Shown here one piece after another: positions 44,528-56,400 of a stretch of 64,000 bases of DNA. Origin of the DNA: Ochromonas danica (taxonomy: Eukaryota > Sar > Chrysophyceae > Chromulinales > Chromulinaceae); contig VKHL01000023.1 of the NCBI GenBank assembly GCA_015146655.1, positions 203,812 to 267,811 on the forward strand. Reading direction: 5' to 3'. Within the stretch, counting starts at the first letter, position 1. Each line of letters opens with the position of its first letter. The notes beneath the pieces were generated by a model, which was not told where the DNA came from, ran no database searches, and was given only the letters and a program-made list of their open reading frames with translations. A program made the translations under genes and the position numbers.

Positions 44528-45522
44528 TCAGAGCAAGAAGGGGAAGACAGCCTTTCTCTCTAGTGGATAATCCTCGAACTTCTCCTTGTACCAAGAATGA
44601 TTCTACAGACAAAGATCATCACACAGCACAACAAAGCATCAGATAAGGTCATGGGTAATGATGGTTATTTGTTGTTGCTGTGATAATGATTGTTACCGCA
44701 AGTGCTCGAGGTAACAGATTTGCCACAGTGTACAAGGCGAAGACTGCTGCAGTCCAATGATTACAAGCTAATGCAAACCCAGCCCATTCGATAAACTCTC
44801 CCACTATCAAATACAGAGAACAACATTATCAAAGCAGCCTGTTAAGATGTACCCTACACTAGTAGAGGTATTAGTAGAGAGAGCTCACAGTAGTTGGGAC
44901 AAGAGATCCAAGAGAAGAGACCCCCAGTAGGGATGACATATTCCAATCCTTTTAGCCTAGCTTGACGTCTAAGATAAAGCAATCGTTGATCTGAGTAGAC
45001 ATTCAATGTCATGCCCAGCAGGAAAAGTGTCAAGCCAAGGCGGAACTGCCCGCTGGCCAACCAGTCCGTTGGATAGTCATGTACCACCAGCAAGGCGGTG
45101 GATTGATTATAGCCATTCCATAGACAATAGAAGAAAGCACTTAACATGACAGTAAGTGGCATTGGCTTGGTTTCTTTTAAAGTTAACGGGAAGATAATCG
45201 TACGTTGAAGATAATGAATGAGAAAGAGAGTTAATAAGACCTGATTGGCTCGTTGATTGCCTGGGAAGTTAGTGGAAACACTCTGTCTAGAGTAGTAGAT
45301 GAGGATAGGAATCCAGAGGTTGGGTGACTCCATCACCATCCAGGCTAACCAGGCAGGCAGTAATGGTCCCCAACCTTTGGCTGTTGAATATCTTCCATAA
45401 GGGACACGAAGAAGAAGTAGAAGAGCAAAAGTAGCAAATCCACAATAGAACATTGCCCAGGTTGATAAGGACAAAGTTTCAGCATTTAGAATTCCACTGA
45501 TTGTTAATGACATTCTGTTCAT
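44528..45522 (-). CDS. SRD5A: Steroid 5-alpha-reductase (SRD5A/DET2 family)
   Basis: Exons 45522-44889, 44803-44697 and 44602-44528 give 271 residues, close to the 260 usual for SRD5A1. The enzyme reduces the 4,5 double bond of 3-oxo-4-ene steroids with NADPH in the ER membrane. Conserved features are VPYGRYS near the N-terminus, WMVMESPNLW, QRTIIFPL, FRLGLTLFLLGMTLNVYSD, and the NADPH-site C-terminus rebuilt by splicing: CPNYLGEFIEWAGFAL, ANLLPRALANHSWYKEKF and DYPLERKAVFPFLL. Five to seven hydrophobic helices are visible. In algae a role in phytosterol-type metabolism is expected. The start ATG is followed by MSLTISGIL; the gene is divergent from the palindrome region and PUS7. Confidence 0.95.
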
Positions 45523-45700
45523 TCATAGATACCCTGTTGAATCAATGGCTTTTCCGTCTATTGATGCTTTCACTAATTCAAGATAATGAATTACATAATG
45601 GGAAGACTGAGAGCATTGTCTTAACTTTAAAAAAATGTTGGTGTGAACTACTCAATAGAAGTGAACTACTTACTACTCAAAGAATCACACACAGAGGCAT

Positions 45701-46144
45701 AATACGGCAGAGCGACGTGGAACGCCTAGCACTGAAGTTGATGGAATTAAGGCACACACGGGAGTTGGGGAAGGAATGTTCTCTTCTTTACATCTAATAA
45801 AAACGAAGACTTCTTTGAAGTCAAAACATGCGCCACTGTTTTCTCTTAATGTCTAGCGAAAAGCAGGTACAACCTCAGGTTCTCAATGCTCGGACGAAAC
45901 GTTATGACTTCCTGGGCAGGTATTAAGCTCAGGAAGTCATAACGTTTCGTCCGAGCATTGAGAACCTGAGGTTGTGCCTGCTTCTCGCTAGACATTAAGA
46001 GAAAACAGTGGCGCATGTTTTGACTTCAAAGAAGTCTTCGTTTTTATTAGATGCAAAGAGGAGAACAATCCCTCCCCAACTCCCGTGTGTGCCTTGATTT
46101 CCATCAAATTCAGTGCTAGGCGTTCCACATCGCTCTGCCGCATT
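45701..46144. repeat. Long near-perfect palindrome, about 214-bp arms, 15-bp spacer
   Basis: Arm 1 (45701-45914) is the reverse complement of arm 2 (45930-46144) with a few substitutions. The central spacer is 45915-45929. The arms look derived from protein-coding DNA, because arm 2 keeps an open frame on the minus strand. No terminal target-site duplication was obvious to me. Confidence 0.93.
45988..46143 (-). pseudogene. Coding-like fragment in the palindrome arm
   Basis: 51-residue open frame from an ATG at 46143 beginning MRQSDVERLALNLMEIKAH. The opposite arm encodes the same start (RQSDVERLALKLMEL) but then shifts frame, which suggests decay of one of two copies of a former exon. Family not recognised; a mobile-element gene is possible. 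Confidence 0.35.
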
Positions 46145-46267
46145 CACTCACAAAAGGAAGAGGTGGTGGTGATGTATGCTATCAGATCGTCTGCCATATT
46201 TGGGACTTCTGTTGGTAAGTATATAAGCATACACCCTGAGCATTAGATAGATCCCACTTCTTCGAAG

Positions 46268-46447
46268 TCATCGCCTTCCAGGTGGTCGATTGGGAGGTTG
46301 CAGGAACTCCTGTCCGTCGCCGCCTAATACATCTATGATGGCTTCGCTATTTTCAATAGCTTCCATTGCAAGAGGAGTCATTCTCATCAAGAAATGATCA
46401 AAGGTTGGATTTCCTTCTCCTTCTGTGCGGGTTGGTGAGAGCGGTTG
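46268..46447 (-). pseudogene. Possible terminal exon remnant
   Basis: 59 codons after a TAG/C acceptor-like site, ending in TGA, with a coding-like composition (GNPTFDHFLMRMTPLAMEAI, then AIIDVLGGDGQEFLQPPNR). It sits beside the palindrome in the orientation of the arm-2 fragment, so both may come from one dead gene. Not recognised. Confidence 0.3.
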
Positions 46448-46645
46448 CTATCCCCAGCTCGTAAAAGTCGATTTTTCACAGTGAGATATGTTACTTATAA
46501 ATGCAAAATATGAACTTAACCCATTATGTGCTGATTGACAAAAAAGTCAACATCAGATGAGAAAACAGTTTTTCAGTCTTGAGAGAAACGTGTTCACCCC
46601 CACCAAGCAAAGCAAGACGTCAAGACATCATCAACAAAGAGAACA

Positions 46646-48715
46646 ATGGACAGCACAGTGGGTATTACAGAGTTTCTTCATCCTGATCTTCCTGGTATTC
46701 GAGGAATCATCAAGTCTAGATTCTCTGACTTTATTGTTCGTGAAGTGACAACAAGTGGAGAAGTGCTTTATCTGCATGACATTTCTGTCAGTGCTGAACT
46801 GCGTGCCTCCCTCCAATCCACAGCAAACAATGGCAATGGTAATGGCAATGTTGGAACAGTTGGTCAAGACGCACAGACTGTGATGGAGACCTTCCTATCT
46901 GATGTGTCCAACTTGTCTAACGACTTCCTCGTCCATCTCGACCAGCAGACAGCAGATGATGGCAGTGGTAGTAGTGGTAGTGGTAGTGGTGGTCGAGAGT
47001 CGCTACTGACCTTCCTAACTAAAGCCATAGCCAAGGATGAAGACTGCCCTGAGCAATGGCTTGGCTTTCCTTCTTCTGACAAATCCATTCGCTCTGCTTT
47101 GCATCAAGTGGTGAAAACTCGATTAGCTGCCTGGATTGAAAGCAGTACAGCACAGCAACCTGAAGGTTCTTTCTTACGCTTACAAGCCAAACACATATTA
47201 AAGGCATCATCTCATCAACAAGCGAATAAAAGACGTCGTATTGATAATTGGCCAAAAGATCGCGGAGATTTCTTAGAGTTTACGTTATTAAAGGAGAATA
47301 TTGATACCATGAGTGCAGTTCATATCCTGACAAGACATTTACATCTTAAACCTGATGGTATTGCATATAATGGAACAAAGGATAAGCGTGGTGTCACTAC
47401 TCAGAGATGTACAGTCTATCGTAAACTACCAGCAGTCTTCGATAAGATCAATCTCTATCCTCATAGACCAAGACTACGAGTTGGAGACTATCGTTATGTC
47501 AAGCAACCTGCTAAGTTAGGTTCATTACAAGGTAATCGCTTTGAAATTGTTCTTCGCGGTGTAAAGGATAGCCTAGAGACGATCAAACAAGTATGTGATC
47601 ATATCCATTATCCTGGTTTTATCAATTATTTTGGATTACAACGATTTGGTAAAGGAGGTAGTGCATCTCATTTAATGGGTTTACAAATGATCAAATCTAA
47701 TTGGAAAGATTGTGTAGATATGCTTTTCACTTCTCGATCAGGAGATCGTGACGCTATAGTCAGAGCCAAAGAATTCTATCTAAAAGGAGATTTCTCTGCT
47801 GCGTTAGCTAGTTTACCTGAAGCTATGCATGCTGAAAAACTAGTGCTACGTAAACTCTCTAGTCAACCAACAGACTTCATGAATGCTTTCCAAGCGATGA
47901 GTAAGAACATGCGATTGATTTGTGTTCATGCCTATCAATCGTATATTTGGAACCTTGCTGCTAGTGAACGATTACGTAACTTTGGTTTTCAAGTGATTGC
48001 TGGTGATGTTGTCACTCTAACACGTGCTGTCACTTCTAGTAGTAGTACTCAGCAACAAGGAATTGAAGAGGAAGAGTTAGAATGTGTAGTAGGTGATGTG
48101 AAGATAGTCAGTGAGGAAGATGTGCAAGCTGGGAGGTATACCATCCACGATGTTGTCTTGCCACTCATTGGTGAGCGATCTCTCCTACCCAGTCATTCTG
48201 TAGGGCCTTTCATTCTACAACTATTAGAGAAAGATGGACTTTCTTTGCAATCGTTCAAGTCTTGTCATCCTTCTTATCGTCTTGCAGGAAGTTATCGCCG
48301 TTTAATCCAAGAGGTGAAGGATTTTGAATGGAAGGTATTAGAATACTCTAGTCCTGATGAAGAATTGGTAGAGACTGAGTTAAATCGATTCTGTCATGCT
48401 GACAATTCGTCTTCCTGTGAGAGTGTGGAGGAAAGGACAGAAGAAGTGGTAGTAGTAGTAGAAGAAGAAGTGCAGCCAGAGGTAAAGGCAAAGGAGGAAG
48501 AAAGTCAGAAGAAACACTTGTTACGAGCTTTGCAGTTGAAGTTCACATTGTCACCAGGTAGTTATGCCACGATGTTCCTGCGAGAAGTTACGAAAGAGAG
48601 CACTGAGTCTGACTATCACGCTCAACTGGACGAGGAAGAGAGACCACCTGTGATAGAGAAAGAAGAAGAAAGAGAAGGAAAAGGAGAAGGAGAGGAAAAC
48701 TTAGTGAATCATTAG
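46646..48715 (+). CDS. PUS7: tRNA/mRNA pseudouridine synthase PUS7 (TruD family)
   Basis: Intronless, 689 residues. TruD-family enzymes convert uridine 13 of tRNA, and in eukaryotes many mRNA sites, to pseudouridine. The start region PGIRGIIKSRFSDFIVREV is typical. The catalytic Asp lies in YNGTKDKRGVTTQ (about residue 246), followed by NRFEIVLRGV and PGFINYFGLQRFG. The TRUD domain insertion extends to about 520, with MRLICVHAYQSYIWN and HDVVLPLIG. Conserved LKFTLSPGSYATMFLREV closes the fold near 650. Two low-complexity segments (Gly/Ser about 105-115 and acidic Glu/Val about 590-620) are lineage additions. No targeting peptide is seen, so nuclear or cytosolic. Confidence 0.96.
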   Translation: MDSTVGITEFLHPDLPGIRGIIKSRFSDFIVREVTTSGEVLYLHDISVSAELRASLQSTANNGNGNGNVGTVGQDAQTVMETFLSDVSNLSNDFLVHLDQQTADDGSGSSGSGSGGRESLLTFLTKAIAKDEDCPEQWLGFPSSDKSIRSALHQVVKTRLAAWIESSTAQQPEGSFLRLQAKHILKASSHQQANKRRRIDNWPKDRGDFLEFTLLKENIDTMSAVHILTRHLHLKPDGIAYNGTKDKRGVTTQRCTVYRKLPAVFDKINLYPHRPRLRVGDYRYVKQPAKLGSLQGNRFEIVLRGVKDSLETIKQVCDHIHYPGFINYFGLQRFGKGGSASHLMGLQMIKSNWKDCVDMLFTSRSGDRDAIVRAKEFYLKGDFSAALASLPEAMHAEKLVLRKLSSQPTDFMNAFQAMSKNMRLICVHAYQSYIWNLAASERLRNFGFQVIAGDVVTLTRAVTSSSSTQQQGIEEEELECVVGDVKIVSEEDVQAGRYTIHDVVLPLIGERSLLPSHSVGPFILQLLEKDGLSLQSFKSCHPSYRLAGSYRRLIQEVKDFEWKVLEYSSPDEELVETELNRFCHADNSSSCESVEERTEEVVVVVEEEVQPEVKAKEEESQKKHLLRALQLKFTLSPGSYATMFLREVTKESTESDYHAQLDEEERPPVIEKEEEREGKGEGEENLVNH

Positions 48716-49034
48716 CTTTGCTGCCATCTCTTAACAGTAATTGTCACTATCATGACCAAATGGATGATAATAATGATGCCAGGTGATGTGCGTCATAACT
48801 CGTGACAAATGAATTCATACAGAATTATGAGAACCTGCTGCAAAGACCTAAAACTAAAACAATAACAACACAACGTGGTGGTGGAAAAAGAACTGCCCAA
48901 CTACTACTACTACCATCTAAAGACCTGTCAACCACATCTACTTTCATACGAAACAACCCGTTAGACAGATTCCAAGTATGCAAATGCAAATATTCCCAAT
49001 CAAGACATTGTCTTATTGTCTTGGGGGGATTGTC
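48716..49034. other. Intergenic between convergent genes
   Basis: 319 bp joining the 3' ends of PUS7 and the globin gene. Nothing recognised. Confidence 0.5.
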
Positions 49035-49940
49035 TTATGCCTGATCAGAAACAAGACAGACATTCTCTACTGTCGCCTTCTTTCCATTATCTCCTGCTGT
49101 ACATTGTTGATTACGATTGTTGGTAGAATTGCTTTGTACTTTACGACCAGAAGAAAGGATCATATTCTCATAGTAGAGATTCTGCTTGTCCACGCTAACA
49201 GACCCATCGTCATCCTTCTCCTCAAGATCCAGTTTGACTGCAATCGGTAACACCACGTTAAGGATACGTGAGTAGACTAAAGCCCAAGCATGGTAGATAT
49301 CAGGAGAGAAGGCAATGGCACCCATTGTCTGCTGAAAAGCGTAAAGCAGGACTTCACCGAAGAGACCATCTGACAGAAAGCATGCAGTATTAACTACTAT
49401 TAGTATAACCACCACCACCTGGTCTGTAGTCGTACACTTACATTCAATGGCTCTAACTCCACGGTTATGATGAACATGTGCAAAGCGATCAAGTGCTTGA
49501 TCAAAGACATCATCATCTGAGAGATCACTCAGAGCAAAGGCAATGACATCTGAGACAAACTTAACACGATCTTTAATACGACTTAATGCAGGAATGAAAT
49601 TAGGATGAACATCAAACAAACGATTGAAAAAGACATCAGTGAAGTATAAGACTGCATTAGGGTATTGTTCTTTGAAAGATGGTGACTTGCACAGAGTGAC
49701 ATAACGTGGTGCACCATTATTCAAAATGATATGCCAGACTGTGCTAGCCAAGGCGAGCTTTTCCTCTGTTAGAGGTTCACGATCAAAGTAAGTGGGTAGC
49801 ATTAATCCACAGACTTTATCAAACTCTTCAACTGGTAGAGGAGGGGAGGAAGTATTTGCTGCTCCTCCTGCACCTGTAGCAGGTGATTTGTATTTCTCAT
49901 TTAATCGTAAAGGAGAAGTGCTTGATATGAAGCCACCCAT
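49035..49940 (-). CDS. Globin with N-terminal myristoylation-like motif
   Basis: Exons 49940-49442 and 49369-49035 give 277 residues; the join creates GVRAIEYGLFGEVLLYA. The globin domain (about 50-220) shows TVWHIILN (A helix), FTDVFFNRLFDVHPNF (C-D region), then HVHHNRGV, in which the first His of the HH pair, three residues before Gly-Val, fits the proximal heme ligand F8, and IYHAWALVYSRIL (H helix). This is the neuroglobin/androglobin-like pattern rather than a truncated bacterial globin. The protein starts MGGFISS, a plausible N-myristoylation signal also seen in membrane-bound animal globin X. The C-terminal 60 residues are hydrophilic and unconserved. Ligand chemistry is unknown. Confidence 0.85.
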   Translation of the reverse strand: MGGFISSTSPLRLNEKYKSPATGAGGAANTSSPPLPVEEFDKVCGLMLPTYFDREPLTEEKLALASTVWHIILNNGAPRYVTLCKSPSFKEQYPNAVLYFTDVFFNRLFDVHPNFIPALSRIKDRVKFVSDVIAFALSDLSDDDVFDQALDRFAHVHHNRGVRAIECKCTTTDQVVVVILIVVNTACFLSDGLFGEVLLYAFQQTMGAIAFSPDIYHAWALVYSRILNVVLPIAVKLDLEEKDDDGSVSVDKQNLYYENMILSSGRKVQSNSTNNRNQQCTAGDNGKKATVENVCLVSDQA

Positions 49941-50459
49941 CTTGACTATCTCTTCTTCTTCTTATTGTTATTGTTATTATAGGATAAATAATACTAATAA
50001 TATTGCTTATTTTCCTTTACTTCTTCTTCCTCTTCTTCTCTGTCTGTCTTCCTCTTTGTCTGTTTCTTTTTCTCTCTTTCTTGCCTCTTAATTTTCTCTT
50101 CTCTTCTTTGCTCTCTGTGCTTCTCTTCTACTTCTTTCACTTTGTTTCGTTGTGCTGCTGCCGCGCACAAACCCTCTTAAGTTAACTCTCTGGAGATGAA
50201 ACTGCAACACTATACGCACAGTACTGCAGCGTTTGGGGGAGCGTTATTAGAGTGTTTGATGTAAAGTTGTTAGCTACTTATATCAAATAGAAGCAACGAA
50301 CAAGTACTTTCTTAATTGTGTCAGTTACTTTGGAAACACTGTACATGGCCGAGATGTTACCAGCCCTGATAAACTACTATGAAATGGAATAGCTGCTATA
50401 CACCACACCCTCATGTGTTAGACTGTCAACTTCAAGATTGAAGGTCATTCTTTAGGTTC
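49941..50459. other. Intergenic with 140-bp pyrimidine tract
   Basis: 519 bp between the globin start and the CFAP65 3' end. From about 50010 to 50150 the plus strand is nearly all C and T, i.e. polypurine in the globin leader direction. Nothing else seen. Confidence 0.6.
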
Positions 50460-53400
50460 TCAAGCAAAGCTCACTTGTTGAGAAACTGGAGAAGTGGCAG
50501 GAGGTTCAGCAACAGGCGCAGGGTTGACCAGTTGTTGTAAGAGATCAAACATCATCGCAGACAGCGAATGAGAGACAACCTCTTTGAACGATGTCGCTGA
50601 GGTTGAAGAGGAAGAGATCGGAGGCAGCACAAAGGCTTCTTCCAATGCTTCTTTTGCCAGTCTTTCCTCGATTTGATCAGCATCTTCCTCCACTGCCTCA
50701 ACACTCTCTACAGTCTCTTTCATGACAATGCTGTGGGGTAGTTGGTTGTGTTCATCAATAGCCTTTGCTCGTCTTTCGCAGTACTTGTCATCCAACACTC
50801 GTGCTAGGGCAGTTCTTCCAGCATGATCCATCTTCTTCCATACAAAGTCTTTGATATTAACTTGATAGCCAGTCAAGAGGCCATTGAAAGTTGAGGAAGT
50901 GGACGAGAAAGACGACCTGCTGTTTGTATTCCTACAACAATGATCCATCACAACATGTTACTATGGTATGGATATGGTAAAGGATGAAGAGATGCTTACG
51001 CTTGTTGATCAATCTCTTCAATAGCAGATTGAATGGAAGGAAGATTGGAAAGTTGCCAAATCAGCAAGACAGTTTTCAAATGATCTAATGACAATGTCGT
51101 TCCGTCTTCTTCCGTGGGAATACTCATCAACTCCAACTCTTTCACTAACAAGAGATGCAAAGGAGGTTGACTTTCAATCTCTCGGAAGAAGACACCAGTT
51201 TGACCACTTTGCTTTTCTTGTCCTGGTGGTGGGAGGAGAGGGAAAGGAGAGAGACTTGGTCTTTCTTGTATTGGAATCTCTTCAATCATCACTCGATGGG
51301 TCAAAGTGGTGTAGACTTGATCACGAAGTTCTTCTTGTCCAAGCAGACCACGAGTGAGATGATCAAACACAAAAGATGTGATAGCTCGTAACTCATGATC
51401 ACGATTCTCTACCATAGAGATGTTGACACGAGCTTTATTAGCCAGTCGATCTTGCTCTGTCTGATAGGTAGCGTCGAAGTAGTTCATGCCTGTAGGAGGT
51501 ACGAAAGGTCGTTTGGTGGGTAGAAGATGTCCATTTAAGATCTCCCCTCTTGCCAAGCCCTTCTCTCCACGCATAGGAAGAAGACGAATGGTATCTTCAG
51601 TGTAGACAACTCCTTTCAGACGAACCAAGAGGTGATAGGTAATACCAAAGCGTGGTCCACCGCCACCGCCACCAGCGCTACTGTGTCCACTGCCTAATGA
51701 GGTACCTGTCATGGACCCACCGGCACGACTCGCCAAACCTGATCCTCGACTGCTTGGAGCGAGTGAGGCATTAGGAGTGAGGCCACGACGAGAAGGACTA
51801 TCCAATCGACTCGCTCCACCACGAGAGCCAGCGGCTGCTGAACGATCTTCTGCTGTGAGGAAGTTGTTTTGACTCTGACTGGCATTGGGACTGGTATTCA
51901 AAGTCATTACATTAGTTTCTTCTTGTTGATGAGGACCTCGTTGACGTTGACTTTGTAGATTCGATAGAACATGCTGGGATGCAGCTGGTTGAATCACATC
52001 TCCTTTCAAGGAAATCGTACTGGGATACTTCCCAGCAGATCGTTTACTACTTGCAAGGGATAGTAAACCTCCATGATTACCTTCATCCTCTTCATCACCT
52101 TCTTCTAGTAGTGCATGAAGTCCTTTGTCTTCTTCTGCAAAGACTCCTTCTTCCTTCCCTTTACCTTCTTCTTTCAAAAGTAATTGCATAGATCGAGAAA
52201 AGGTTGGTCTTGAAACTACACTCTCATGTGCTGTTTGGACAGACTAATATCATATTACACCACAGCGTAGCATTATTAGCACACCCACACACACACACAG
52301 ACGATAGAGATGAGGGTAACAGAATGTATTGAAATGACATACCTTACGAGCCTTTAGTTTGTCAATTAAAGCTTGCTTTGCTCCTCCTCGACTACGTTGT
52401 GTACTTCGTACAACTTCACGGACCATGATCTTCACTAGATCTTCAATAATACGTGGTTGACAATATGCCTGTATTTGGATATTGATTATTACCGTTCCTT
52501 GTGGTAGAATCTTTCCAAAGAGTGGTTGTATAGAGACTAAACCTTCATGGCAAAGCTTACATGATGATTCGTCAACTGCAAACTCAAAGATATTTGTTGG
52601 AGAATTGTTGACTAATGACAGTAAACGATGTACTGTGCTTCTCGTGGGTAGAATAGAGAAATCAACTTCATCTTCCAATGCTTTCACCATGTGCTTGGAT
52701 AAGGTGAGAATGGGGCGAGGAGGAGGCAAACCACCCTCATAAAGCCGTTCTGCGGGAATGGGACAAGGGTAGCGTGGATCATATCCACGAGCCTTAACGA
52801 TACATTTCAATAACTTGATTACTGGCTGTGGAGCAGATTGTTGTGAAGTACGAGGTGGTGACTCATCACGAAGAAGACGATCTCGACTTCTTCGTCTGTC
52901 ACCGCCTGTACCTCGTCGTGTGGGTGCATTACGAGAACCAACACTAACACTATCATTCAATAGGGAAGAATTAGCAGTGAATGTGTTGGAATAGATTAAT
53001 GAAGCTTCTGGAGTGTATTGAATGGTAATAGGAAAGGTATAGACTTTGTCTTCTAATGGGTAGAAGTAGACGTCAAGATAGACACTACCGCCAGCTTGAA
53101 TTAGACCGGAACTGTTAGCCACATGGAAAACAGGGAGCATGTAGTTATTTCTAGCAATCTCATCCACTGCTTGTTGTTGCTGCTGTGAGTCTCCAATAAA
53201 GACTTCGTACTGGACATTGTAAGCACAGACATTAATCACTTCAATACGTTGTAAAGGAGCATGATCTAACTTGCTACCTACTATAAGAGGTAGATTGTTG
53301 TTGTAGATGAAGGACAAACCCATGGGAACAGGCTGTAATGTAATCACCCCGTCAGAAGTAGCTGCACCTATGACCAATAAAATGTCTGGGACGGTGCTAA

Positions 53401-56400
53401 CAGAAGTTTGTGCTCGTGCCACTGTATTGCTGCTGGTACCTGGAGGAACACTACCCACAACACCTCCTGCACCATCCAAACCGCTATGCAATGAGGCTGA
53501 AGAGGCTTTAGGGTCTAAGATACGAACTGAACCTCTGCGTGGATGAATAGCTGGTGCAAGTGTTCGACCACGAATATCCAAATAGAACTGTTTCCCTTGA
53601 CTCAGCTTCACTAAGACAGGAATATTATGAATACCTCCATATTTTAGAGAAGAGTGTTTGTAAGACAATGTCAATACACAACTTTCACCAGGTTGTAAAG
53701 TAGCTTGCTTTGGTTCAATTGAAAATAGTCGTAATTCTTCTATAATAGAGATTAAGCGATTGAGTTCTTCAGAAGGCTCATCTTCATCACACCAATTCTC
53801 TAATTCTAACGTCTTCTCATTAGGTAATTGCATTGTATAGGTTGTCTCTAAATATCCATGATTTCTCAATTGTAGAGTCATTGTCTGTATTGGACTATGT
53901 AAAATAGCAGGTGAGAAATCAAACGTGTATACTTTCAATCGTGATAAATCAGGAGATGAAGCATTATACAAGGAAATCTCATCCATAGTCAATGGTACCG
54001 AGAGATCATGATTTAAAGCGGAAAGACTAAATCTCTTCCATAAATAGTCGATATCAGATATTTGCATGTCCATGTCAGTTCGAATATCCTCAAATAACAA
54101 CTTGGGAAAGGCAGCACGTGCTTTAATAGTGGCAGTCAAAGGTATGTTGGCAAGATCAGGTGCAAAATTATTGACCAAGGTCAAATCATTCCCTGCCAAA
54201 CGCAACAATGCTGCTTCATCATTCGAGATCGTCTGTGATTGTTTTGTGGTACTATCTAATGCTTCAATTTGCGCATAGACTGCAAAATGAAACATTCCTG
54301 ACTTTACTGGACGATAAGTAAATACTAATCGTGTTCTAGATCTTGCTGCTATCAAGCCAGTATTTTGCTCACAAAACAGACTGTGTTCAAAGCTATCACT
54401 ATTATTACCATCTTGTTGCCTTGTTGTCTTTTGTGACTGTTTTGCAAATGTGATTGCTTTACTATTGCTACTTCTCTTGGAATGATGAGTAGACATGAAA
54501 TCAACTAAAGGAATGATTTCTGTTGATAAAGTAGTTGCTTCTTCATCAACTAAATCAGGCAAAAATTCTTCTTTATAATAGAGTTTGTAGGAAATCTCTG
54601 CATCAGAAATATTTTCAAGCCAAATGGACTTTTCTTCCGAAGTATGAACTAATCGAACATCCACTTCTGTCTCTGCAGGATCAAATGTTAATGCACCCAC
54701 TTCTCCCTGTGCAAGTAGAGTGACACGGAATTCTTGCAATAAATCAGGTGGTTCAACTGGACCAGGTTGATTACTATCCAAGACACGACTAGGTTTACCA
54801 GCAATGGGATAGACAGAGACTTTCAATTCAAAGGAATATAGTTCGACATTCTTTGGAGCAAAGCATAAGGAAAGATCAATGACATCATTACCTCTTAAGA
54901 CACCTTGCATAGGTCCTACTCGAAGAATATCATCAGCTTCAGAAGGTAAAGACAAGAAGAACTTACAAGGCAGTCGAGAAGTATTCTTTAAAGTCAATTT
55001 ACGATTGGTAGATAATCCTAAGGAAGTAGGTTTCAAATAGATTTGACCAATCTTTCCTTTGGGTATAATACGTGGTATTGTAGCTGGAAGACCCCAAGCA
55101 TCTTCAGGAAATTCTGTGTTTCTTTCCATTAACTCTGGTATAGTAAGATAAGGTAAACTACAACTACCTTCTAATAGAAGTTGATTACATTCTTCTCCAT
55201 TGACTGTCAATCTTAATAATTGATGATATTTCTTAAGATCTTTTGGTTGGAAACGAATACAAATTAGAACAAATCCTTCTGCATCTATTTCACCAACACA
55301 AGGTTTGACCTTAAAGATGAGATTATCATCATTATTACTATTATTAGAACCATTCTCTTTCTTTTTCTTATCATTGTTTCCCACTTCAATTACTCGATTA
55401 GAATGCCAACCAAGATCAATCGAAAAGGTACATGGTAGATTGCTGGTGTTGCGAATCATACATGTTTGATAAATAGCCTCACCATAATAACAGCATGGAA
55501 AGACTAATTTCCCATTACGAATATTACCACCATAGAATTTCCCTTTCGCTAACAACTGTCCTGTGGAGAAAGTGTGTCCCATAGTCTGTACGGTAAGACA
55601 CCATGGAGGAACAAGAGAGAAATCATTAACTAAACGAAAAGTTCTTTGATTCTTGAAGAAAACATATGCTTCTAACTCTGAAACAAAGTTACGATTGGAT
55701 TGTTTTGGACAAAAGGTAATAAAGAAGTTAGCAGATTGTCCTGGATTAATCTCAGTAGATATAGGTTGTACAGCAAATGCTTGTAAAGCACGAATTGCCT
55801 TCTCTGCTCCATCTACTGTAACAATATCACGTTCAGAAGATATGGAAGAAGAGAGACTTGATTGAAGATCCATTCCTTTGACAAAAGGTACAAACCATTG
55901 TACAGAGACTTTACCATGTGTTCGATTATGAATAACAATAGTTTGAGGTGTGGAGATATCATAATGTCCCGTATAGCCAAAGTCTATTCGAGCTTGATTG
56001 ACTGTAACTTCTTTAGCAGATGAATCAGTGTGCTCAATAAAGTATTCATGTGCAGGTGCAACAAGATTACGAACAGTATCTCCAGTGCGTGTCACAGGAC
56101 GTTGCAAGGTAGTGATGGATAATGCTTTTGTGCCCTGTCGACCAATTTGCGCAAAAAAGGAACTGGGAGCATCTTCATCTTCACGTAAAGCATCTAACTC
56201 TTCTGGAGATAAGTCACCATAGCCTGCAACGAGGCGATTGCGATAAGCTTGAACATGTGCGTGTCGAATCGGTGCGGGGCGTTGTTCCTTCACTTCTCCT
56301 TTCGCTCTCACAAAACCTGTGCCGAGACAGTCATAAAACAGCGGCAATGCATCAGCTACCAGGACGAAGAAACGTCGATAATAATTAATTGGCTTGGGTG

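Larger units (their letters stand above)
45523..46645. other. Intergenic, dominated by a palindrome and gene debris
   Basis: 1123 bp between the starts of the 5-alpha-reductase and PUS7 genes. It contains the inverted repeat at 45701-46144 and two coding-like fragments on the minus strand, listed separately. The last 140 bp should include the PUS7 promoter. Confidence 0.6.

Noticed and set aside
45701-46144. Intact DNA transposon with terminal inverted repeats
   Set aside because: The arms abut with a 15-bp spacer, leaving no room for a transposase, and no target duplication was seen.
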